The translations under genes and the position numbers were made by a program. Positions 22,879 through 32,018 of a DNA stretch of 64,000 bases are shown piece by piece. The notes under the pieces are model-generated. The model did no database searches and was not told the origin of the DNA. It saw only the letters and a program-made list of their open reading frames with translations. Numbering within the stretch: the stretch's first letter is position 1; each line of letters opens with the position of its first letter. Where the stretch lies: NCBI RefSeq assembly GCF_000425445.1, contig NZ_KE384377.1, positions 614,070 to 678,069 of the forward strand. The letters run 5' to 3'. Source of the DNA: Flavobacterium denitrificans DSM 15936. Its GTDB lineage: Bacteria > Bacteroidota > Bacteroidia > Flavobacteriales > Flavobacteriaceae.

Positions 22879-23688
22879 TTAAGTTTTATAATAATGAGCT
22901 CGATATTTTATCGGGCTCATTTTGTTTAAATTTGATTTAATTCTTTCGTTATTGTAATATATTATATACTTATCAATTTCCTTTTTTAATTGTTCTGTTG
23001 AGTTGAATTTTTGTGTATAAAACATTTCAGATTTTAGTGTTCCAAAAAAGTTTTCAATAATTGCATTATCTAAGCAGTTTCCTTTTCTTGACATGCTCTG
23101 TTTGATTCCTTTTTGTTTCAATAAATCCTGGTAATGCCTCATTTGATATTGCCAGCCTTGGTCTGAATGAAGTATTAAATTTGTGTTATTTGGTATTTTT
23201 CTAAAAGCTTTTTTCAGCATCGTAACTACTTGATTAAACACTGGTCTCTCTGTGAGTTCATAGCTGATTATTTCCTGATTAAACAGGTCAATTATTGGTG
23301 AGAGATATAATTTGCTTCCTGCCACGCTAAACTCTGTTATGTCGGTTGCCCATTTTTGGTTTGGAGCTTGTGCTTTAAAATTTCGCTCCAGTATATTTGG
23401 AGCTATTTTGCCATTTTCACCTTTATAAGATTTATACTTTTTTACTCTAATAACACTTTTTAGGCCTAATAGATTCATTAATCTGAGAACTGTCTTATGA
23501 TTGATAATCAGTCCTCTGTTTTGCAACTCATCGGTTATCCGTCTGTAGCCATAACGCCCTTTATGCTTTTGATAAATGGATTTAATCAGCTCTTTGGTTT
23601 CTTTGTATTTATCAGGTGATTTGCTTTGTTTTTGATGATAATAAAAACTGCTGCGTGCCATATCTGCTAGGTTCAGAAGTAATTCCAA
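22879..23688 (-). CDS. IS3-family transposase OrfB (integrase core)
   Basis: 269 residues from a TTG at 23688. In practice it is made as an OrfAB fusion by -1 frameshifting. It has an HTH_21-like region (YQKHKGRYGYRRITDEL) and an rve integrase core with the DDE triad: D in WATDITEF, D in LHSDQGWQYQ, E in AIIENFFGTLKSEMFY. The end (YYNNERIKSNLNKMSPIKYR) is the usual family C-terminus. The frame is intact, so the element may still be active. Confidence 0.92.
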   Translation of the reverse strand: MELLLNLADMARSSFYYHQKQSKSPDKYKETKELIKSIYQKHKGRYGYRRITDELQNRGLIINHKTVLRLMNLLGLKSVIRVKKYKSYKGENGKIAPNILERNFKAQAPNQKWATDITEFSVAGSKLYLSPIIDLFNQEIISYELTERPVFNQVVTMLKKAFRKIPNNTNLILHSDQGWQYQMRHYQDLLKQKGIKQSMSRKGNCLDNAIIENFFGTLKSEMFYTQKFNSTEQLKKEIDKYIIYYNNERIKSNLNKMSPIKYRAHYYKT

Positions 23689-23711
23689 ACCATATTTATG
23701 CCTTAACTCGT

Positions 23712-24230
23712 TTATGGCTTTGGATTTTTCCTGGCTTGAATTAAGGCTTGAAGCTTTTTTAGCAGTTCATTCTCACAGCGAAGCCTTTCGTTTTCTTTCA
23801 GCAGTTCCTGCTCTCTTGTAAGGGGTTTGTCTGATTTACGCTTTTTGTCTTTATGGTCACTCATCGATACGGGTCTGCCTTTTTGTTTGGGTTTTAATCC
23901 TGCTAGTCCAAAGTTAGCAAAATCTTTTTTCCATTTTAAAATTATGGACATATTGGGAATATTAAATCGTATACCAGCCTGCATCAAGGAAAGAGATTCC
24001 TTTTCTATGCTTCTTAACACTTTTAACTTGAATTCCGATGAATGGCTTTGATTAATTCGCGGCAATAAGCCAATTTCACCATATGCCTTATAAAAACTGA
24101 CCCACTTACGAATATTCCATCTTGCAGTCTGCTTCAATTTTGAAACATGTTCAGCTGAATAATGCTTCTTTAAAACCAACTCTACACATTCTAATTTAAA
24201 TGTGTAGTCATACTTTGTTTTTCTTTTCAT
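23712..24230 (-). CDS. IS3-family OrfA (DNA-binding subunit)
   Basis: 172 residues. Two helix-turn-helix segments (LKQTARWNIRKWVSFYKAYG and AGIRFNIPNMSIILKWKKDF) are followed by a leucine-zipper-like coil (LTREQELLKENERLRCENELL). This is the IS150-group layout. It is the terminal-repeat-binding partner and shares its N-terminal frame with the OrfAB fusion. It ends ARKNPKP, 24 bp before the OrfB TTG. The slippery heptamer lies inside its last codons. Confidence 0.9.
   Translation of the reverse strand: MKRKTKYDYTFKLECVELVLKKHYSAEHVSKLKQTARWNIRKWVSFYKAYGEIGLLPRINQSHSSEFKLKVLRSIEKESLSLMQAGIRFNIPNMSIILKWKKDFANFGLAGLKPKQKGRPVSMSDHKDKKRKSDKPLTREQELLKENERLRCENELLKKLQALIQARKNPKP
23754..23760 (-). 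promoter_or_regulatory. Programmed -1 frameshift heptamer AAAAAAG
   Basis: Read on the minus strand in the OrfA frame, the codons CTA AAA AAG contain the slippery heptamer A AAA AAG. A -1 slip continues as GCT TCA AGC CTT AAT and runs without a stop through HKYGLELLLNLADMARSS into OrfB, yielding the OrfAB transposase. Confidence 0.8.
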
Positions 24231-24276
24231 AAAAAATGCCCCAAATAGTGTCTAACTTTTTGGGGCATGTTCATTT

Positions 24277-24296
24277 TGACTGGCTTTTTTATTTTA
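24277..24296. terminator. Right half of the split terminator
   Basis: TGACTGGCTTTTTTATTTTA completes the hairpin whose left half is at 22837-22844. The T-run remains here, adjacent to the convergent gene ending at 24298. Confidence 0.6.
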
Positions 24297-24297
24297 T

Positions 24298-24951
24298 TCA
24301 ACTCACAATCACATCATGTTTAAACAATAATCCTTTTACTTCCTTCAAAGAAAAAACAGCTTTCTTTAATTTAGTTTTAGAAGGATCAATAGTATAATTG
24401 TAACTCGTTTTGAAATCAGCTTTATTTGCGATGGCTTTGTCGAACTCAGATCGGTATAAATCGCAGTTGTCAAAAATAACATTAGTTAAATCTGCCGACA
24501 TAAAATCTACGGCAATTAAACTGCAATTTGTAAATGGAGTTCCTTTTAATTTTAAAGTGTAAAACTTTGAAAAGTCTAAAATGCAATCGTTGAAAACAAT
24601 TTCAAAAATAAGTTTATCGCACATAGCGAAATTCACCTCTTTAATTTCGCATCGGTTAAAAGTAGCTGTTCTAAAGGCAACGTAGTTGATTTTTGCTTCG
24701 TTAAAAATACAGTCATTAAAAATGCAATCAATAAAAGTAACGGCCAAAAAAGTACAGGCCGAAAAATTACAATTATTAAAAACGCAACATTCAAAATCCT
24801 TAAAATTGAGATCGTCTTTGGCATAAATAATCGTATTGTATTCTTTATCAAGAAAATATTCGCTTTCTTTTTTCAAGTTTTTTTGATAATTGTTTGAGGC
24901 TGAAAAGGTAATAATTTGTGGCAAAATATTCGATCTAAAATCATAAAACAT
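24298..24951 (-). CDS. Pentapeptide-repeat-like protein
   Basis: 217 residues. From about residue 55 the sequence follows a five-residue period with C/A-x-F at the core (FKDFECCVFNNCNFSACTF, FIDCIFNDCIFNEAKIN, FTNCSLIAVDFMSADLTNVIF), the pattern of a right-handed quadrilateral beta-helix. An extra segment precedes it, and a non-repeat tail (LKKAVFSLKEVKGLLFKHD) follows. Cytoplasmic. Proteins of this type include DNA mimics that protect gyrase, but most have unknown roles. An upstream in-frame ATG (25044) would overlap aspA, so I chose 24951 (MFYDFRSNIL). Confidence 0.75.
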   Translation of the reverse strand: MFYDFRSNILPQIITFSASNNYQKNLKKESEYFLDKEYNTIIYAKDDLNFKDFECCVFNNCNFSACTFLAVTFIDCIFNDCIFNEAKINYVAFRTATFNRCEIKEVNFAMCDKLIFEIVFNDCILDFSKFYTLKLKGTPFTNCSLIAVDFMSADLTNVIFDNCDLYRSEFDKAIANKADFKTSYNYTIDPSKTKLKKAVFSLKEVKGLLFKHDVIVS

Positions 24952-25031
24952 TTTAAAAACACATCTGATTTCGTATAAAAATAATGTAGCTTTACACTTA
25001 TTATTTTGACTAAAACATATCAATTTATTAT

Positions 25032-26441
25032 ATGGAATCAACAAGAAAAGAGCATGATTTTTTGGGAGAATTAGAAATTCCCAATCATTTATATTACGGA
25101 ATTCAGACTTTTAGAGCGGTAGAAAACTTCAATATTACCGGAATTCCAATCTCAAAAGAACCGTTATTTATTAAAGCTTTAGGTTATGTAAAAAAAGCGG
25201 CAGCTTTAGCTAATAAAGATTGTAATGCAATTGATCCTAAAATTGCGGAAGCAATTTGTTATGGAAGTGACCAAGTAATTTCGGGCAAATTTGATAAAGA
25301 ATTTGTAAGCGATTTAATTCAAGGCGGAGCCGGAACTTCAGTAAACATGAACGCCAATGAAGTAATAGCTAATATCGGATTGGAATATTTAGGCCATAAA
25401 AAAGGAGAATACAATTTTCTTCATCCAAATAATCACGTAAACTGTTCACAATCAACAAACGACGCTTATCCATCGGCATTTAGAATTGCTTTGTATTTGA
25501 AAATGGAAAGTTTCATTAAAACTTTTGCCGGTTTAGAAGTTGCTTTCGCTAAAAAAGGTGAAGAGTTTAAAGATGTTCTAAAAATGGGAAGAACACAGTT
25601 GCAAGATGCGGTGCCAATGACTTTAGGACAAGAATTTAAAGCTTATGCCACAACAATCGGTGAGGATATTCAACGTTTGAAAAATGCTCAGGAATTATTA
25701 TTAGAAATTAATATGGGCGCAACAGCAATTGGAACAAAAGTAAATGCGCCAGAAGGCTATCCAGAAATCTGTGTAAAATATTTGGCAAACGAGGTAGGAA
25801 TTCCGTTGACGCTTTCGCCAGATTTGATTGAGGCAACAGTTGATACAGGAGCTTACGTTCAGATTATGGGAACTTTAAAACGTTCTGCGGTTAAGATTTC
25901 TAAAATTTGTAACGATTTGAGATTGTTAAGTTCTGGACCAAGAACAGGTTTTAATGAAATTAATCTTCCAGCGCGCCAACCAGGTTCGTCTATTATGCCA
26001 GGAAAAGTGAATCCTGTAATTCCTGAAGTTGTGAATCAGACTTGTTTTTATGTAATTGGACAAGATTTAACAGTAACAATGGCAGCAGAAGCAGGGCAAT
26101 TGCAATTGAATGTAATGGAACCAGTTATTGCTTTTGCGATGTTTACTTCATTGGATTATCTTTCAAATGCAATCCAGACTTTAATCGATAAATGCATAAA
26201 CGGAATTACTGCAAATGTAGATCACTGCTATAATATGGTAATGAACAGCATTGGAATTGTGACACAATTAAACCCTATTATTGGTTATGAAGAGAGCGCA
26301 AGTATTGCTGGAGAAGCTTTAAAGACAAATAAAAGCGTACATCAGATAGCAGTTTTAGAACGTAAACTAATAACGCAAGAAAAATGGGATGAAATCTATT
26401 CGTTAGAAAATTTGATCCATCCAAAATTTATTACAAAATAA
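25032..26441 (+). CDS. aspA: Aspartate ammonia-lyase
   Basis: 469 residues, full length for the aspartase/fumarase superfamily. It deaminates L-aspartate to fumarate and ammonia. The start MESTRKEHDFLGELEIPNHL, the HPNNHVNCSQSTNDAYPSAF segment, GRTQLQDAVPMTLGQEF, and the signature loop GSSIMPGKVNPVIPEVVNQ (with the catalytic Ser) match aspartase rather than fumarase. The tail includes NPIIGYEESASIA. It is divergent from the pentapeptide-repeat gene and followed by a strong terminator. Cytoplasmic. Confidence 0.93.
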   Translation: MESTRKEHDFLGELEIPNHLYYGIQTFRAVENFNITGIPISKEPLFIKALGYVKKAAALANKDCNAIDPKIAEAICYGSDQVISGKFDKEFVSDLIQGGAGTSVNMNANEVIANIGLEYLGHKKGEYNFLHPNNHVNCSQSTNDAYPSAFRIALYLKMESFIKTFAGLEVAFAKKGEEFKDVLKMGRTQLQDAVPMTLGQEFKAYATTIGEDIQRLKNAQELLLEINMGATAIGTKVNAPEGYPEICVKYLANEVGIPLTLSPDLIEATVDTGAYVQIMGTLKRSAVKISKICNDLRLLSSGPRTGFNEINLPARQPGSSIMPGKVNPVIPEVVNQTCFYVIGQDLTVTMAAEAGQLQLNVMEPVIAFAMFTSLDYLSNAIQTLIDKCINGITANVDHCYNMVMNSIGIVTQLNPIIGYEESASIAGEALKTNKSVHQIAVLERKLITQEKWDEIYSLENLIHPKFITK

Positions 26442-26468
26442 CATTTGGTATTATAAAAAACATTAACA

Positions 26469-26498
26469 AGCCGTCATTTTATCGACGGCTTTTTTTTA
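26469..26498 (+). terminator. Hairpin terminator of aspA
   Basis: AAGCCGTC / GACGGCTT with eight T, 27 bp after the stop. Confidence 0.8.
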
Positions 26499-26593
26499 TT
26501 TTACATTTGTTGATTTAGTAATGTAAAATCTTGAAAATAAGCTATATATTTACATATGAATTGATTATTGCTTCAAAAAATTAAAACTTCCGT

Positions 26594-27865
26594 ATGGTAA
26601 AATTTTTAAAAAATAATTATTTTCAGAATAAATTTAAAATCTTCGGATTGTTCTTCCTTATTCAATTTAGTCTGAATGCTCAAAATGAGATTGACAGTTC
26701 TAAGATTTGTCCTCCTAAAACAATATTGGAAATCTTTAAAAAAAAGGATTCTGTATATGTTGTCAAACCCATAAAAAATAGTTTTTTCTTGATTATTCCA
26801 GCGATAGGTTCACAGCCTGCAACAGGTTTCTTTTATGGTGCAGTAGCCCAATATACTTTTAAAGGAAAAGAGAAAACAGATAAATATTCTATCGCAAATG
26901 TTGGGATAACGTATACAACAAAAAAACAATGGCTTATCAATGTCAAGAATAATATTTTGCTGAAAAATAATAATATATTTTTGAGTGGAGATTATCGTTT
27001 GTATATTTTCTCACAACCCAATTATGGTTTAGGAACAAATATTATTCCGCCTCGTCGTGAACAGCAGGACGGCTTTAGTATTGATTCTATTGCACAACCA
27101 ATGGATTATAATTACCTCAAATTTCATCAATCGGTTTCTTTTCAGGTTCGTCCAAACTTTTATGTAGGTGGCGGTATCAATATTGATTGGTATTCAAGTA
27201 TTGTTGATGAAAATCTTGATGTTCCCAACGGAAATCTGACATATCATTATGATTATAGCCAGAAATATGGTTTTAATGATAAAGAATATTTTTTGAACGG
27301 AATGAGCCTTAATTTGGTATATGATTCAAGAGATAATCAAGTAAATGCAAGTCACGGTTGGTTTGCCAATATTAATTATCGCTTTAATCCTGTATTGTTT
27401 GATAATCAGGATGTAAGCAATGTTTTGTATGCTGAATACCGAAATTTTATTCCAGTTTCACAAAAAGACAAAAGATATATTCTGGCACTTTGGACCTATG
27501 GGCAATTTGTTACCAAAGGGAAAGTTCCGTATTTAAATTTGCCTGCAATTGGCTGGGATCAGCGCAGTCGAAGCGGGGAAGGATATACTCAAGGATTATT
27601 TAGAGGGACAAATTTGGTTTATGCCGCTACTGAATTTAGATTCCCAATTACATGCAACCAAATGTTGAGTGGTACTGTCTTCACAAATTTTGTAACGACA
27701 AGCAATCCAGATACAGATACCAAACTTTTTCAATATATCCAGCCTGCATTCGGTTTTGGCTTGCGCGTTTTAATAGATAAAGCGACAAGAACCAATTTGA
27801 TTATGGATTATGCTTGGGGGAATAATTCTAAAGGTTTTTACCTCAATGCAGGAGAAACTTTCTAA
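26594..27865 (+). CDS. Outer-membrane beta-barrel, BamA/surface-antigen-like
   Basis: 423 residues. The signal peptide (FGLFFLIQFSLNAQN) is followed by about 45 residues and then a barrel with alternating amphipathic strands (FFLIIPAIGSQPATGFFYG, YSIANVGITYTTKKQWLINVK, GMSLNLVYDSRDNQVNASHGW). It also has a RGEGYTQGLFRGTN-type loop and ends with Phe, the outer-membrane insertion signal. The YDSRDN ... GxW and R-G phrase are characteristic of the bacterial surface antigen (D15) family. No POTRA domain precedes the barrel, so it is a single-barrel relative with unknown cargo. It may be a target of the two-component system that follows, but that is only proximity. Confidence 0.75.
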   Translation: MVKFLKNNYFQNKFKIFGLFFLIQFSLNAQNEIDSSKICPPKTILEIFKKKDSVYVVKPIKNSFFLIIPAIGSQPATGFFYGAVAQYTFKGKEKTDKYSIANVGITYTTKKQWLINVKNNILLKNNNIFLSGDYRLYIFSQPNYGLGTNIIPPRREQQDGFSIDSIAQPMDYNYLKFHQSVSFQVRPNFYVGGGINIDWYSSIVDENLDVPNGNLTYHYDYSQKYGFNDKEYFLNGMSLNLVYDSRDNQVNASHGWFANINYRFNPVLFDNQDVSNVLYAEYRNFIPVSQKDKRYILALWTYGQFVTKGKVPYLNLPAIGWDQRSRSGEGYTQGLFRGTNLVYAATEFRFPITCNQMLSGTVFTNFVTTSNPDTDTKLFQYIQPAFGFGLRVLIDKATRTNLIMDYAWGNNSKGFYLNAGETF

Positions 27866-27960
27866 TAATTTGCTTCTTTCCTAATGACTACAGAATACTT
27901 TTGTTCATAATTAAATCATAATTTTTAACTATTGTGATTTATATTTTTAAAGGCAATCCT

Positions 27961-27968
27961 TATTTTTG
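27961..27968 (+). promoter_or_regulatory. -7 promoter box TATTTTTG
   Basis: Exact TAnnTTTG match, 18 bp before the response-regulator ATG. Confidence 0.5.
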
Positions 27969-27986
27969 TTGTATATACAAGTTTAG

Positions 27987-28661
27987 ATGAAGTTACTAAT
28001 AGTCGAAGATGAGCCAAATCTTTTGTCGATTTTACGAAAAGGATTTGCCGAAAACAATAACGAAGTGAGTGTGGCTCTCGATGGCAAAACTGCCCTCGAG
28101 ATGATTGACAATTATCATTTTGATGTTGTTGTTTTAGACGTAATGCTCCCGGATATTAACGGAATCGAAATTTGTAGAAGACTTCGTGCTAGTAAAAACT
28201 TTGTGCCAATATTGCTTTTAACCGCTTTAGGCACTTCTGAAAATATCGTGACAGGATTAAATGCAGGCGCGGATGATTATTTAGTAAAGCCTTTTAAATT
28301 TGGAGAACTTGATGCCCGAGTAAATGCTTTGAACCGAAGAGCAAATCAGGACAATGAAAAAATCGATGCCATAACAATTGGCGATTTAGAAATAAATGGA
28401 AAAGCGAAAACGGTTAAAAGAGATGGCGAAGCTATAGTTTTGACAGCCAAAGAATTTAAATTACTGTATTATTTGGCAAGAAATGCAGGCAGAATTGTTT
28501 CCCGTGACCAGATTTTAGATAATGTTTGGGATATTAATTTTGATATGAACACCAATGTTGTGGATGTTTATATCAATTATTTAAGAAAAAAGATTGACAA
28601 ACCTTATAAAACCAAACTTATTCATACGATGAAAGGTTTAGGTTATGTAATACAGCCCTAG
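27987..28661 (+). CDS. OmpR/PhoB-family response regulator
   Basis: 224 residues. The receiver domain has the acidic pocket (VEDEP), phosphorylation site D51 (VVLDVMLPD), switch Thr (LLLTALG) and Lys (YLVKPFKFGEL). The C-terminal winged helix (AITIGDLEINGKAKTV ... VDVYINYLRKKID ... TMKGLGYVIQP) binds DNA. Its stop codon TAG is directly followed by the ATG of the kinase gene, so the pair is translationally coupled. The layout resembles CpxR/PhoP-type systems; the signal is not known from sequence. Confidence 0.94.
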   Translation: MKLLIVEDEPNLLSILRKGFAENNNEVSVALDGKTALEMIDNYHFDVVVLDVMLPDINGIEICRRLRASKNFVPILLLTALGTSENIVTGLNAGADDYLVKPFKFGELDARVNALNRRANQDNEKIDAITIGDLEINGKAKTVKRDGEAIVLTAKEFKLLYYLARNAGRIVSRDQILDNVWDINFDMNTNVVDVYINYLRKKIDKPYKTKLIHTMKGLGYVIQP

Positions 28662-30065
28662 ATGGATATTAGAAAACGAATTACTTTTACATATGTAGCA
28701 CTTTCTACCTTTAGTACATTGCTATTGTGTATTGTTGTATTTGTCCTTTTTAGGGAAAATAACCGCTATCATTTCTTGAAAAGATTAGAAGATCGAGCAA
28801 AAATTGTGGCATCAATACATTTTCAAAATGATCCTGAGAAAATAAAATATTACAGCAATCTTAAAAAGAACGGACTAGAAGAACTTATTGAAGAAGAGGA
28901 ATATGTTCTTAAAATAAACAGTGCCAATAGTTTTGAATACAATACAAAACTGAATTTGCCAAACACGTTTTATTCAACAATTTTAAGTACAGGAAAAGAT
29001 TATTTTGAAATCAACAGCAAATATTATTTAGGACAAGTTTTTACTGAAAACAATCAAAAATATATTGTTATTGTAGGTGCGCGCGACAGACGCGGAAAAA
29101 CGACTACTATGTATATTATTAAAATATTAGTTTTTGGTGGTATTGCATTTATTTTTCTAGCTTTCTTCTTAGGCCGATTTTTAGCTAAACGTGTTATTAA
29201 TCCGGTGGCGAGAATTACAAAGGAGGTAAATCGAATAAGTGCTTCAAATCTTCATAACAGATTGCCAGAAGTCAAAAATTCAGATGAAATTTCAGATCTG
29301 ACAGCCACTTTTAATGATATGCTCGACCGGTTGGAAACTTCATTTGAAATTCAAGCCAACTTTATCAACAATGCTTCGCATGAATTGAAAACACCAATTA
29401 CGACTATTATTGCTGAGTCGGAAATTATGCTTTTGAAAAAAAGAAAAATTGAAGAATATGTTGAATCATTGGAAAATATATACAGCCAAGCTTCAAGATT
29501 AGGAAACCTTACTGAAAGCTTGCTCAAGTTGACACAGACAGGTTATGATGGAAAAAAACAAGTATTGGATATTGCCAGAATAGACGAATTATTACTGGAT
29601 GTAAAATCAGATTTGGATAAAATTTTCCCAGATAACCGTGTTAGCATCAAGCTTAATTTTGCGCCAAAAGATTCTAATTTGCTTTTGATTCCGTGCAACA
29701 AACCACTTTTGGAATTGGCAATAAATAATATTATAACAAATGGAGTTAAATATTCTGATAACAATGAGGTATTTGTAACTCTTTCTGCGAATAAGGAATT
29801 AATAAAAATTGCAATTAATGACATTGGAATCGGAATTCCACCAGAAGATATTCCACATTTATATGAACCTTTCTTTAGAGGGAAAATTGCTACCAAATAT
29901 ATAGGTTATGGTTTGGGGCTTCCTTTGGCATCAAAAATCATTCGCATGCACGATGGAGAGATTCAAGTACAGTCGGAACAAAATAAAGGAACAATTGTTA
30001 CCATTATTTTTAATAAATCAAAAATCAAGAAAAACAACATTAAAAATTCTAATGTTGAATCTTAG
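28662..30065 (+). CDS. Sensor histidine kinase (HAMP, HisKA, HATPase)
   Basis: 467 residues. Transmembrane helices lie at about residues 8-28 and 150-172, enclosing a periplasmic sensor region of about 120 residues without a recognised fold. Then come HAMP (FLAKRVINPVARITKEVNRISASNLH), the phospho-acceptor His in NNASHELKTPITTI, and the N box (NNIITNGVKYSD). G boxes DIGIGIPPEDIPHLYEPFFRG and GYGLGLPLA follow. It phosphorylates the upstream regulator. The short Lys/Asn-rich tail (KIKKNNIKNSNVES) is not part of the fold. Inner membrane. Confidence 0.93.
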   Translation: MDIRKRITFTYVALSTFSTLLLCIVVFVLFRENNRYHFLKRLEDRAKIVASIHFQNDPEKIKYYSNLKKNGLEELIEEEEYVLKINSANSFEYNTKLNLPNTFYSTILSTGKDYFEINSKYYLGQVFTENNQKYIVIVGARDRRGKTTTMYIIKILVFGGIAFIFLAFFLGRFLAKRVINPVARITKEVNRISASNLHNRLPEVKNSDEISDLTATFNDMLDRLETSFEIQANFINNASHELKTPITTIIAESEIMLLKKRKIEEYVESLENIYSQASRLGNLTESLLKLTQTGYDGKKQVLDIARIDELLLDVKSDLDKIFPDNRVSIKLNFAPKDSNLLLIPCNKPLLELAINNIITNGVKYSDNNEVFVTLSANKELIKIAINDIGIGIPPEDIPHLYEPFFRGKIATKYIGYGLGLPLASKIIRMHDGEIQVQSEQNKGTIVTIIFNKSKIKKNNIKNSNVES

Positions 30066-30142
30066 AAAATTCTAATTTTAGGTTAATACCCGTCTAATTT
30101 TCAAGGAGTTATTTTGTATGTATAAACTAAACGATTATACTT

Positions 30143-30865
30143 ATGAAAAATATCCTTATTCCCACTACTTTAAAAGACGATACAATTTCTGCAGTTAAAT
30201 CGGCAGTGAACCAAACTAAAGATTCGGCTTGTGAAATCATTTTATTGATGGTTGCTGAAACTCCAGATTCTTTTTCTTCTTCATTTTATTTGCGTGAAAT
30301 GAAAACTGGACTAACTATAAGCCAAGAAGAGGTTTTAGAAACTTGCAGATATATTGTAGAACATACTCCAAACTGCAAAATTAAAGTTCACAATCAATAC
30401 GGACTTTCATCTCCAATTTTTAAGCGCGTTATCGAACATTTCTCAGTGAAGTTGGTGATTTTGACTCATTCGTACAAACAAGAAACAAAGCGTATTCATC
30501 AATATTTAATTCAATTGGCTGGAAATCAAAAATGCCCAATTCTGCATCTTGGCAATGAGCGCTTAAAAGAAGATTTCACAAAAGCACTTTATATTGAAAG
30601 TAGCACTGCCAATATGCATGTGAAAGATGTACAGCAATTTTTGAATGAAAATTTCTCTTATGAGATTGTAAGTCAAGCTTCTAAGTTTGATGATGATTTT
30701 GAAAATATGGCTCCGTATTTATCTGAAGCAATTTCGAAATATGAAATCGATTTGCTGGTAGAAACCCGAAAAGGAGAAAAAATCAAATTCAAAAAGAATA
30801 AAAAAGTAAGCATCAATGAAAAATTAGGACTTCCTGTACTTTCATTGTATGAAGAGATGGCGTGA
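30143..30865 (+). CDS. Universal-stress-protein-like protein
   Basis: 240 residues starting MKNILIPTTLKDDTISAVKS, the beginning of a Usp alpha/beta fold. A second, weaker Usp-like half may follow from about residue 145 (FTKALYIESSTANMHVKDVQ). The usual ATP-binding G-x2-G-x9-G(S/T) is not obvious. Cytoplasmic. It starts 77 bp after the kinase gene on the same strand without an evident terminator between, so it could be read through from the two-component operon. The role is presumably a stress response, by family only. Confidence 0.65.
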   Translation: MKNILIPTTLKDDTISAVKSAVNQTKDSACEIILLMVAETPDSFSSSFYLREMKTGLTISQEEVLETCRYIVEHTPNCKIKVHNQYGLSSPIFKRVIEHFSVKLVILTHSYKQETKRIHQYLIQLAGNQKCPILHLGNERLKEDFTKALYIESSTANMHVKDVQQFLNENFSYEIVSQASKFDDDFENMAPYLSEAISKYEIDLLVETRKGEKIKFKKNKKVSINEKLGLPVLSLYEEMA

Positions 30866-30868
30866 TTA

Positions 30869-31007
30869 GTTGAATGTTGTTGGTTGAAAGTTGCTGGTTG
30901 TTAGGCATTATGCTTAATAAATAATTATAAGACTGTATTTTATATGATCTTACATTTATACAATCGTGTTTAGAAAAATTAATGCAGACCAACCAACAAC
31001 ATTCAAC
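30869..31007. repeat. Inverted repeat, perfect 18-bp arms
   Basis: GTTGAATGTTGTTGGTTG (30869-30886) and its exact complement (30990-31007). The inner sequence is AT-rich and non-coding. A 65-codon minus-strand frame here is incidental. Confidence 0.6.
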
Positions 31008-31042
31008 CAATAACTAGAAAACATTAATTTAAGACCGAAAAT

Positions 31043-31990
31043 ATGTTATTAAAGAAAAGAATACCAATGAAGTACGTTCTCGGCAAGATTAAAGTAGAAA
31101 TAGTACTTGTATTAGCGTACACCGTTTTGTTTGAGATATTTCATCATTATTTTATCAATTTGCCTGTTGATATTCCAATAGCAATTCCAACAATGATTGG
31201 AACCATTATTTCCTTGTTATTAGCATTTAAGTCTAATCAGGCATATGATCGCTGGTGGGAAGCTCGAATTGTTTGGGGCGCAATTGTAAACGATTCAAGA
31301 ACATTAATTCGTCAGGTTTTGACATTTTATAAGGATCCAGATTTTTCTGTTGAAGCAAGCGAATTCAAAGAAAATTTTGCCAAGAGACAGATTGCTTGGT
31401 GTTATAGTCTAGGGCAGGCACTTCGAAATAAAGATGCTATAACGCCACTTGAAGGTTTGATGAGTGAAGATGAGATAAGATACATTCAAAATCATCAAAA
31501 CATTCCGAATGCAATTTTAATGTTGCATGCTAGAGATTTGCGAAATGCGAAAAACGAAAAGAGATTTAATAGGTATCAGCAAGTTGAAATTGATAATACT
31601 TTGTCTAGATTATGCGATGAAATGGGTAAATGTGAAAGAATCAAAAACACAATTTTCCCAACAACATATAGTATGTATATCAGATTGACATTGTGCTTGT
31701 TCATTTTATTATTGCCATTTGGCCTGACGAGTGTGTTAAGCTGGTTTGCAATTCCGTTGATTACAGCAATTGGCGCTGCTTTCTTTTTGATTGAAAGAAT
31801 GGCAATCCATTTGCAAGATCCATTTGAAAACAGGCCTACAGATACTCCGGTTACAGCAATTGCAAATACAATTGAAAAGAATATAAAACAAATGCTTAAC
31901 GAATACCAAAGCGAATTTGATATTCTGAAAGAATTTGATTTACAAGAAACTTCAAAAAAGGTAGAGCAAAATGCCTACTACGTTTTATAA
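31043..31990 (+). CDS. Bestrophin-family chloride channel
   Basis: 315 residues of the bestrophin/UPF0187 family. Diagnostic segments are IPTMIGTIISLLLAFKSNQAYDRWWEARIVWGAIVNDSRTLIRQ (pore-lining helix and the following RWWEAR), and a C-terminal region with LPFGLTSVLSWFAIPLITAIGAAFFLIERMAIHLQDPFENRPTDTP. This last run resembles the gating belt and the calcium-clasp-like acidic loop. It forms a pentameric anion channel in the inner membrane. Physiological role in bacteria is unclear. A second Met at residue 9 is a possible alternative start. Confidence 0.88.
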   Translation: MLLKKRIPMKYVLGKIKVEIVLVLAYTVLFEIFHHYFINLPVDIPIAIPTMIGTIISLLLAFKSNQAYDRWWEARIVWGAIVNDSRTLIRQVLTFYKDPDFSVEASEFKENFAKRQIAWCYSLGQALRNKDAITPLEGLMSEDEIRYIQNHQNIPNAILMLHARDLRNAKNEKRFNRYQQVEIDNTLSRLCDEMGKCERIKNTIFPTTYSMYIRLTLCLFILLLPFGLTSVLSWFAIPLITAIGAAFFLIERMAIHLQDPFENRPTDTPVTAIANTIEKNIKQMLNEYQSEFDILKEFDLQETSKKVEQNAYYVL

Positions 31991-32018
31991 AGTAAATTGA
32001 CTTAGTTTCTCAATTTTT

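Larger units (their letters stand above)
22845..24273 (-). mobile_element. IS3-family insertion sequence (IS150-like)
   Basis: The element encodes OrfA and OrfB on the minus strand with a programmed frameshift site between them. The ends are related but imperfect inverted repeats: TAGACTGCACCCAAAAG at the left and, on the other strand, TGAACATGCCCCAAAAAG at the right, both followed by T(T)TAGACA. A 3-bp TTT flanks both ends (22842-22844 and 24274-24276) and is the likely target duplication. The insertion lies in the loop of a terminator hairpin. Boundaries are uncertain by a few bases because the ends are imperfect and the flanks are T-rich. Confidence 0.8.

Noticed and set aside
24633..24851. 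Second minus-strand frame inside the pentapeptide gene
   Set aside because: Out-of-phase shadow of the repeat-rich coding sequence; the five-residue periodicity is in the other frame.
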